The position numbers were made by a program, and so were the translations under genes. A stretch of 64,000 nucleotides of DNA from a bacterium (lineage in GTDB: Bacteria > Patescibacteriota > Minisyncoccia > UBA6257 > GWB1-50-10), in the NCBI GenBank assembly GCA_021813265.1, contig JAKALF010000001.1, positions 20,731-84,730 on the forward strand. Reading direction: 5' to 3'. Positions within the stretch are counted from its first letter, which is position 1. Each line of letters begins with the position of its first letter. Below, one piece after another: positions 58,427 through 64,000 of this stretch. The notes beneath the pieces were generated by a model. The model saw only the letters and a program-made list of their open reading frames with translations, ran no database searches and was not told the origin of the DNA.

Positions 58427-60577
58427 TTATGAAGAAGAATCGTTGTCGGGAACTTGAAATCCAGCCTTAAAGTCTTGATTCTTTGGTTTTTCCTCTCCCC
58501 CCTCCTCGCCCCGAGCTTTCTCTTTTTGTTTTTCGTTCTTTTCTTTGTATTCTCGTTGTTTTGTTAACGCGCCCAATCTGGTTTGAAGTTTTGCCTCTTT
58601 ATTTTCAACATCGTTTCTAATCTTTGAAAGAATAGTAAGGGTTTCTTTCTCTCCCTTTTCGAGTTTTACAGTTGAACCTTCTTTCTTACTCTCTTCTTCT
58701 TTTTCCTTAAGAGGCTTTATTCCGTCATCCAAAGCTTTCTTATACGCGCTTATGACGTTAATGTTTTCCACGGGCTTTATTTTCTCTTCTTTCTTTCCAT
58801 TTATAATCACACCAACTCCCTCATCCACTCTCTTAAGCTCTTTATCTTCAAGCTTCCCTTTCTTTACCATCTTCTCAAATTCAGTGAGGGGATCAACAAG
58901 CTTCTTCTCAAGCATGCTTTTAAGGTTATCATCTTTAAATGCGTCTTCTTTCTCCCCGTTAATTTTATTGATGGCTTTGTTAATATCCACGATGGATTTT
59001 CCTGAAAACTCCGCCTCAACTTCTTCTCTGATAGCTTTGCTGATTTGTTTTCCAAGAATTCGGATATTTTTATCGATTTTCTTAGTATCCACTCCCTCAA
59101 TTCCTTCAAACTTAGCTCTTCGTTCCATAGCTTCTCCTCGTTTTTTCTCAAGATCGTCGCTCAATTCTTCTTCCTTTTCTTTCTCCTTAGTTTTGATACC
59201 AGCACCCTCCTTCATAGATTTCCACACGCTTGAAAAGAGTGAATCTTTGGGTATTTCTTTTCCAGCGGGAGTCTTTAAGGACTTACCCGTACTCTCGACA
59301 ACTTGAGCGGCGCCTCTAACCGGAGAAGAAACAAAGTTGGCGGCGCGCTTCCATAGTTTTGTTCCAAATTTATCAGTTTTGTTAACGGTAAATCCTTTCG
59401 CGAATGACCCAACCTTTTCGTTTGAGAGAAGCTTCCCGAGACCAATACCGGCTCTACTTTCTTTCATTGCTTGAGCCCCTCTTTGCATCCTATTCTTCGC
59501 GGCTCCCTTTATCCCGTTCCCAATTCCCTTAACAGCCCCCATCGTGGCATTTGCCCCCGCGATTCCTGATTTCTGCGCGGCCACGATGCTTCCTATGAGC
59601 AACCCTCCGATGACAAGCATGCGCATGCCGTCTTGGAGAATGGTTCCAAGTCCCGACGTATTGAGATCTATGGAAATCTTTTCAAATTTACTTGCGGCAA
59701 CAAGAGAAAGATAGATAAAGAATCCCACGGCGGGGGCGAAAAACGTCCATTTCGTGAACGAATTCCACCACTCATCCCAGTATTTTTTGAGGCCCGGGAA
59801 GACATAGAAGAGACAGACGATGGGAATAAGAACAAAAAGAAACGTAAGAGAGACATATCTGAGAAGAAGCATAAACGCGAACATAAGCATGATAATGGTC
59901 GCCACAATCGTGAAAATAACCCCGAAGATGACCTTGGAAAACGCCGTCACGAAGGCAACGCCGATAATACCCCCCGTACTAGCCTGATCGGAAGGATCGG
60001 GCGGCAAGGGATCGGGACTTCCGAGAATAAATTTCTGGGGACCAAGGACTCCGGCTATAGAAGCGGATATATCGCCGTTTCCATCCGTTGCCTTAGAGAT
60101 AAAGAAGTTAGTCAGATTGTTTGAAAATTGCACGAGAAGACCCGTCGCCGCGAGACTGAAATTTACGATAATAGCCATGGCGATAAGTTTAGGAAGTAGT
60201 TTTCTCACGCCATATTCCTCGTATCGAATGACGGTCGCGAGAGCCATGATGATGGTGAGAAGAACAAAACCCAAGTTCGCTATATCTCTCGCGACAGTCC
60301 ATCCAATGGTAATAACAGAGGGAAAGGCGGGATCGGTATTTAATATATTGATATTGAGCTCTAAAACGGCCTTTGCGAGACTTGCCGCGAGCATAAACAG
60401 GTTTCCGAATATGAATTGGAAGAAGCTTCCGATAGCTCCCGCGATGGTTGTAACGATATCAACCGCGAGAGAACCTAAAAAAGCGTGCGCGGGAAAGGGC
60501 GTGATAACAAACAAAACCAGGAAAACAAGGAGAAAAACAGGAACAAATTTTTTAATTAACGCGTAGTATTTCATCAT
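58427..60577 (-). CDS. VirB6/TrbL-like membrane protein with charged C-terminal tail
   Basis: A 716-residue protein. After a signal-like N-terminus come about eight membrane helices in residues 40-345 with features seen in VirB6/TrbL proteins (VTTIAGAIGSFFQFIFGNLF, SVITIGWTVARDIANLGFVLLTIIMALATV, FLFVLIPIVCLFYVFPG, PKFWDEWWNSFTKWTFF-like loop). Residues 350-716 form a long, Lys/Glu-rich coiled-coil tail. VirB6 is the polytopic channel component of T4SS. It overlaps the preceding gene by 4 nt. Confidence 0.82.
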   Translation of the reverse strand: MMKYYALIKKFVPVFLLVFLVLFVITPFPAHAFLGSLAVDIVTTIAGAIGSFFQFIFGNLFMLAASLAKAVLELNINILNTDPAFPSVITIGWTVARDIANLGFVLLTIIMALATVIRYEEYGVRKLLPKLIAMAIIVNFSLAATGLLVQFSNNLTNFFISKATDGNGDISASIAGVLGPQKFILGSPDPLPPDPSDQASTGGIIGVAFVTAFSKVIFGVIFTIVATIIMLMFAFMLLLRYVSLTFLFVLIPIVCLFYVFPGLKKYWDEWWNSFTKWTFFAPAVGFFIYLSLVAASKFEKISIDLNTSGLGTILQDGMRMLVIGGLLIGSIVAAQKSGIAGANATMGAVKGIGNGIKGAAKNRMQRGAQAMKESRAGIGLGKLLSNEKVGSFAKGFTVNKTDKFGTKLWKRAANFVSSPVRGAAQVVESTGKSLKTPAGKEIPKDSLFSSVWKSMKEGAGIKTKEKEKEEELSDDLEKKRGEAMERRAKFEGIEGVDTKKIDKNIRILGKQISKAIREEVEAEFSGKSIVDINKAINKINGEKEDAFKDDNLKSMLEKKLVDPLTEFEKMVKKGKLEDKELKRVDEGVGVIINGKKEEKIKPVENINVISAYKKALDDGIKPLKEKEEESKKEGSTVKLEKGEKETLTILSKIRNDVENKEAKLQTRLGALTKQREYKEKNEKQKEKARGEEGGEEKPKNQDFKAGFQVPDNDSSS

Positions 60578-62364
60578 TGTTTACAAACATATGTTTCGTA
60601 TGTTTTCCCGCACTGATCAAGGCTTTGCGTAAAATCTTTCTGTGTTGACTCTAAATCGGACTTAAGCGTTTTAAGAGATTCAATCCTTGCTTTAAGAACC
60701 GAAAGAGATTCGCTTAACGAAGAGAGAAGAGAGAAGAGCTCGTTTTCCGAAAGCGCGTCCACGTTTTTCTCGGCGTTGTCTATTAATAACACGATAGTCT
60801 TCAATTGATCTTCTTCAGACGAAAGACCCCTAATTCTTTCGTTCGCGGAAACGATCGTTGAACTGGTATTTTGACAAAGCCCAAGAGGTCCGAAACGCTG
60901 TATCTCGCAAGCGGAAAGTTTGGATCCTACAGTCTCGGGTTTGGTGTCGGATAAATCTAGATTGATATCGGAAACGTCTTTAAGGAGAGATTTTGCTTCA
61001 GCCATCACGGTAGTGGAGGTTGCTATAAGATCTTTAAGCTTTTCCTTCAAAGAATCCTTTTGGGAGGTATTTCCCGAAGAATTGTTATAATTCTTTCCTC
61101 CTTGAATGATATATTTATCTTTATTGGGATCATAGGGCGTGGGAGGCCTTCCCGATCCGCTATCGGAATTGATAAAAGCGCTCTTAAGCCCTTCAACTCC
61201 AGCCTTTGTAAGACGATTGATAGCCGCGTCAAAGATTGCGTTTACATACGGAGCGAGATCGCCCGCGTTTACGAGATAATCCGTGTCTGACGTCACGGCT
61301 TTTGCGGTAACGGCGGCCGATATTTGCGACGGAACGGTAATACTTTTCTTCTCGCATGACCAATCAAGCCAACTCCCGATAATTCCCTTGTCGCTATACT
61401 GTTTGCGCAAGTCGGGATCTATCATAGTTTTAGGAGGGGGAATATTGGGATCGTCATACCCTTGAGCATAGGGAATGTCGGGTATTTTAATATCTCCATT
61501 CCTTGTTTTTAATATAGCGGTCCACTGAACGCATTTTTCAACTGATTTTATTCCCCCGGGACTTGTCGCGAGTTGAGCTTGAGCCACTTTCTCGTTCTGA
61601 TTTTCTTTAGCCATTATCTCCTGTTGGGTGAGAAAGAGAGCTCCAAAATAGTTATTCTGAGGTTTTAACGACTCGCTATATCCAACCCACCCTCCCGCGG
61701 AAAAGTTTTGCTGAAACGCGTCTATGTTTCCGACAACCTGATCAAGCGTACAACTGACCTGGCGTGTAAAAGGAGTTTGTCGTTGGGTAAGGCCAAGGGT
61801 TAGATTGAATTTAAAGGGCGCGCAAACATTAGTGCCCAAAACATCACTAAGCGTGTCTCCTAAAGCTGAATTTGCCGAATCGGTAAAGAGTTTTCCGAAA
61901 TCGGTGAAATATTTAGGATTATCGCCATTAATCCACGCGATTGTGTCGTCGGTAATTCTATCCAAGAGTTGTTTTTGAAATTTTACAAGCGCAAGCTTGA
62001 AAAGAGTTTGGCTTACAGAATCTATACAAGCCTGGACATTTCTTTTTGTTATCTGAAATTCTGCTTTGTCATCCTCGACTTTTTGAACATCGCCTAAAAG
62101 ACCAAACGTTGCGTATTTTAATCCTTTATTTATACCCTCAGAGATCAATCCGGAAAGTTTACTGAGTAGAAAATCAATCCCCGCCGAAACAAAACAATCA
62201 GAAGCCGCCTTTGGTTTTGGAGGAACGTCAACAAACTTCATTGTGTCAGGTGGCGGGATTTTCCCAGCGAGTGACGTTAAAGGAAAATAAAACAATGACG
62301 AACTTATCACGAAAAACCCAAGCAAGAAAAGAGTTGCAATACGTTTTGTTTTAGGAGTTTTCAT
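60574..62364 (-). CDS. Large exported hypothetical protein of the T4SS-like cluster
   Basis: A 596-residue protein from ATG 62364 (one nt after the upstream stop; a longer in-frame start at 62451 lies in the preceding gene). Signal peptide about 7-33 (RIATLFLLGFFVISSSLFYFPLTSLAG). Helical region with two or three amphipathic segments (LLSKLSGLISEGINKGLKYATFG; ALVKFQKQLLDRI), scattered Cys that may form disulfides, a Ser/Gly/Asn-rich linker around 425-450, and a C-terminal coiled coil (residues 470-585). I do not recognise it; it probably forms part of the outer machine. Confidence 0.68.
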   Translation of the reverse strand: MKTPKTKRIATLFLLGFFVISSSLFYFPLTSLAGKIPPPDTMKFVDVPPKPKAASDCFVSAGIDFLLSKLSGLISEGINKGLKYATFGLLGDVQKVEDDKAEFQITKRNVQACIDSVSQTLFKLALVKFQKQLLDRITDDTIAWINGDNPKYFTDFGKLFTDSANSALGDTLSDVLGTNVCAPFKFNLTLGLTQRQTPFTRQVSCTLDQVVGNIDAFQQNFSAGGWVGYSESLKPQNNYFGALFLTQQEIMAKENQNEKVAQAQLATSPGGIKSVEKCVQWTAILKTRNGDIKIPDIPYAQGYDDPNIPPPKTMIDPDLRKQYSDKGIIGSWLDWSCEKKSITVPSQISAAVTAKAVTSDTDYLVNAGDLAPYVNAIFDAAINRLTKAGVEGLKSAFINSDSGSGRPPTPYDPNKDKYIIQGGKNYNNSSGNTSQKDSLKEKLKDLIATSTTVMAEAKSLLKDVSDINLDLSDTKPETVGSKLSACEIQRFGPLGLCQNTSSTIVSANERIRGLSSEEDQLKTIVLLIDNAEKNVDALSENELFSLLSSLSESLSVLKARIESLKTLKSDLESTQKDFTQSLDQCGKTYETYVCKQ

Positions 62365-62365
62365 G

Positions 62366-63136
62366 CTATAAAAGATTTTTAAATTTTTCTTGAAGCGAGA
62401 GAATAAGAGAATGTTCTTCGTCAATGGATTTCGAAATTTCTTGTACGGCAACCACCGCCTTTATCGGATCGTCTCCGCTTTGCAAGATAGTCGTGCCAAG
62501 CGCCAAACGTTTTTGCCAGGCGTTTATAAGTTTCAGATGGAGATCCGCGATTTGAGACGGAACAGGCGCGCTAAGAAGACCGTCAATTTGAGACGAAACC
62601 AAGGAGAGATACGACGTAAGGCTGTCTTGGTTGTTATTCACGATATAATCGGAAATGGAAGGAAGAAACCCAGGACTCTTTTTTGAATCCGCGTTCTTGT
62701 TATAGACCTCTGAAATGTTTTTTACATACGCCGCGACAGCCTCTTTGGAATTATCATCAGACACCTTTATATCCTTTGAGGTGAAATAACGCACGGAAAT
62801 TCCTTCCGTCAGTTGATCTCGAATAATGGTATTCAACGCGTCTTCGTTAGGAAGAAAAACCTTAGCGTTTTTCCCCGCTCCCTTCGTATTCGCCTTCAAG
62901 ATTTGGGCCGTGTATTGAGAAACAACGTTGTTGGTAAGGTTGGTTTGCGAATTGGAATCAAAAAGATTCACATGAGACGGGAGGTTGTTCAGGGTGGCAA
63001 ATTGATGAGTATTAGAAGGAGTATCACCCAAAAGAACGCTGACGGGACTCTTTGAAACACCGTCCGATCCCTTGACGATAAGGAAAGAAATTCCTATTCC
63101 CGATATTAATATGATGCTTGCAATAAAAGACCTCAT
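62366..63136 (-). CDS. Anchored exported hypothetical protein
   Basis: A 256-residue protein, start taken at ATG 63136 because it forms an ATGA overlap with the rsmA stop (longer start at 63148 possible). One membrane helix (about 5-22, ASIILISGIGISFLIV), then an exported helical region with polar, Asn/Ser-rich stretches and amphipathic segments (TSYLSLVSSQIDGLLS, LHLKLINAWQKRLALGTTILQ). No enzyme motif. It belongs to the T4SS-like run by orientation and spacing. Confidence 0.68.
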   Translation of the reverse strand: MRSFIASIILISGIGISFLIVKGSDGVSKSPVSVLLGDTPSNTHQFATLNNLPSHVNLFDSNSQTNLTNNVVSQYTAQILKANTKGAGKNAKVFLPNEDALNTIIRDQLTEGISVRYFTSKDIKVSDDNSKEAVAAYVKNISEVYNKNADSKKSPGFLPSISDYIVNNNQDSLTSYLSLVSSQIDGLLSAPVPSQIADLHLKLINAWQKRLALGTTILQSGDDPIKAVVAVQEISKSIDEEHSLILSLQEKFKNLL

Positions 63137-63485
63137 GTTTTTAAACATTTCCCCATTTCATTATACACTATTTCACAAAGTTTCCTAAGCATCGCTTCAT
63201 CTAGATTTTGAGGACGGGCAGTAACGGGTATCATGAGTTGATTCAGTATCTCCAAAACCCGATTTTTGGAAGAAATAATCGAAAGATTGTTCAAAACCGT
63301 CTTTCTTGGTTGTCTGAAAATGACTTTTATGACCCTATAATACCCCTGAGAAATATTTAAATCTCGGGTTTTAATGGATACGACCGCCGAATCGACCTTA
63401 GGGATGGGGAAAAAGTCGCTTTTGGGCAAAATATGGAGGAGAGAAGGAGTTCCCCAAACACGCACGCTTGCTGAAAGCAAATTCA
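63133..63485 (-). CDS. rsmA: rRNA adenine dimethyltransferase RsmA/KsgA, C-terminal part
   Basis: About 115 residues from the C-terminal half of KsgA: SVRVWGTPSLLHILPKSDFFP then PIPKVDSAVVSIKTRD (the FFPIPKVDSAV signature) and FRQPRKTVLNNLSII. KsgA dimethylates two adenines in 16S rRNA helix 45. The SAM-binding N-terminal half is missing: upstream of about 63485 the sequence becomes GC-rich, and the in-frame residues no longer resemble the family. The break is best explained by an assembly chimera. The stop overlaps the next gene by 4 nt. Confidence 0.85.
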
Positions 63486-63796
63486 TGGACGGCGCCCGAG
63501 AACACAGCCTTGGCAGCGCCAGAAATCTCACTGGGAGTGATGAGCAGCGAGCCAATCTCGACGATCCCCCGGCCCAGCGCCTCGCCAGGGCGCCCATCCT
63601 GGACCGCCTTCATGTAGGGATCCGCAAAAGCCTGCCCCATGGCACTCAAAACCGCCTTCGGGTCTGTCACGAGCTTGGTGATAAGCGTCCCAATCCCCTG
63701 AGCCGTCGCAATGGGATGCGTAATCATTTGCCCAAAGCCCTTGGCGACGTCTCGAATCGCCTCGTGTTCTGCTGAGAGTGAGAATTCCACGGTCAC
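63486..63796 (-). CDS. Foreign GC-rich ORF (acyl-CoA dehydrogenase-like start, toxin-like remainder)
   Basis: GTG 63796 starts a frame reading VEFSLSAEHEAIRDVAKGF, similar to acyl-CoA dehydrogenase N-termini, then THPIATAQGIGTLITKLV and DGRPGEALGRGIVEIGSLL, which recall the repeat-like pre-toxin region of bacterial polymorphic toxins. The GTG overlaps the TGA of the next ORF. The two halves may be from different sources. It has no relation to the Patescibacteria-like sequence left of 63485. Confidence 0.5.
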
Positions 63797-64000
63797 CGTC
63801 CCTTGAACTCGGGCAACCGACGTTCGGCGAACGCGGCGAGCCCTTCCTGGTAGTCCTCCGACCCGAGCACCGCTCCGGCCGCCGCTGCTTCGATGGCGAG
63901 CCCGGCTTCGAGCCCGACATCACCTCCCACGTCGATCGCACGCTTCGCCCAGCGGATCCCGAGCGGCGCGTTCGCCGCGATCGTCTCGGCCAAGGCCTGC
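63793..64000 (-). CDS. Enoyl-CoA hydratase/isomerase, C-terminal part (foreign)
   Basis: A frame entering from the right edge: AETIAANAPLGIRWAKRAI and AGLAIEAAAAGAVLGSEDYQ then EGLAAFAERRLPEFKGR, with the typical crotonase C-terminal SEDYQEGLAAFAERRLPEFKGR-like end. These enzymes act in fatty-acid beta-oxidation, unlikely in this reduced genome. The composition (about two-thirds GC) fits an actinobacterium- or proteobacterium-like source. Confidence 0.75.
   Translation of the reverse strand, partial: QALAETIAANAPLGIRWAKRAIDVGGDVGLEAGLAIEAAAAGAVLGSEDYQEGLAAFAERRLPEFKGR

Noticed and set aside
59633..60124. 163-aa plus-strand ORF inside the VirB6-like gene
   Set aside because: Lys/Arg/Gly-rich shadow frame of a real minus-strand membrane protein.
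1..64000. CRISPR array, insertion sequence or prophage
   Set aside because: I found no regular repeat-spacer pattern, transposase or phage structural gene in any frame.

Overview
The window looks like a chromosomal segment of a Candidate Phyla Radiation (Patescibacteria, probably Parcubacteria-like) bacterium, assembled from a metagenome. The reasons are compact genes with many 4-nt ATGA overlaps, an AT-leaning composition, a minimal housekeeping set with reduced or unusual versions of standard enzymes (Fe-S-less uracil glycosylase, IleRS with an extra domain, membrane-anchored Clp-like ATPase), and a T4SS-like cluster next to the dnaA region. The taxonomic call is inference from gene content. 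The last ~515 bases (from about 63485) are much richer in GC, do not belong to the same genome, and look like an assembly chimera.

Layout. 1-11400: partial small protein, phage-holin-like membrane protein, secG, a family 5 solute-binding protein, an unknown coiled-coil/membrane protein, tRNA-Leu(CAG), RNase J, a GH1 glycosidase overlapping an EamA-transporter/glycosidase fusion, trpS and an unknown protein. 11400-21500: two unknown genes flanked by an 18-bp direct repeat, ileS with an inserted histidine-phosphatase domain, a Na+/Ca2+ exchanger, an ECF sigma factor with a membrane partner, argS, smpB and ssrA (tmRNA). 21500-36300: ABC-F ATPase, small membrane proteins, infC-rpmI-rplT, Nudix and MGMT overlapping out of frame, a membrane Clp-like ATPase with a membrane partner, UDG, O-antigen ligase-like protein, beta-CASP nuclease, murE, ruvA, rpsT, holA and a lipoprotein pair. 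36300-46450: pilB-like ATPase, a candidate rod-shaped ncRNA, ruvB-tsaE-polA-histidine kinase-ruvC in one compact run, an acidic small protein and a class A PBP. 46450-50750: dnaN and dnaA on the minus strand facing rpmH-rnpA-yidC-jag, with DnaA boxes between the genes (likely oriC). 50743-63136: a minus-strand run encoding a T4SS-like machine (VirB2-like pilin fused to a peptidase-like domain, split VirB4, PrgI, VirB6/TrbL-like protein and several large unknown secreted proteins), headed by rsmA, which is cut by the chimeric junction.

Two styles of expression signal recur. Several core genes have a -10 box only 6-12 nt before the ATG and no Shine-Dalgarno, suggesting leaderless mRNAs. The unknown genes have near-consensus TTGACA-17-TATNNT promoters, longer leaders and strong AGGAGG sites. 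The observations most worth following are the IleRS/phosphatase insertion, the EamA-glycosidase fusion, the ~180-nt rod-shaped RNA between pilB and ruvB, the pilin-peptidase fusion, and the anchored Clp-like ATPase with a degenerate first Walker B.
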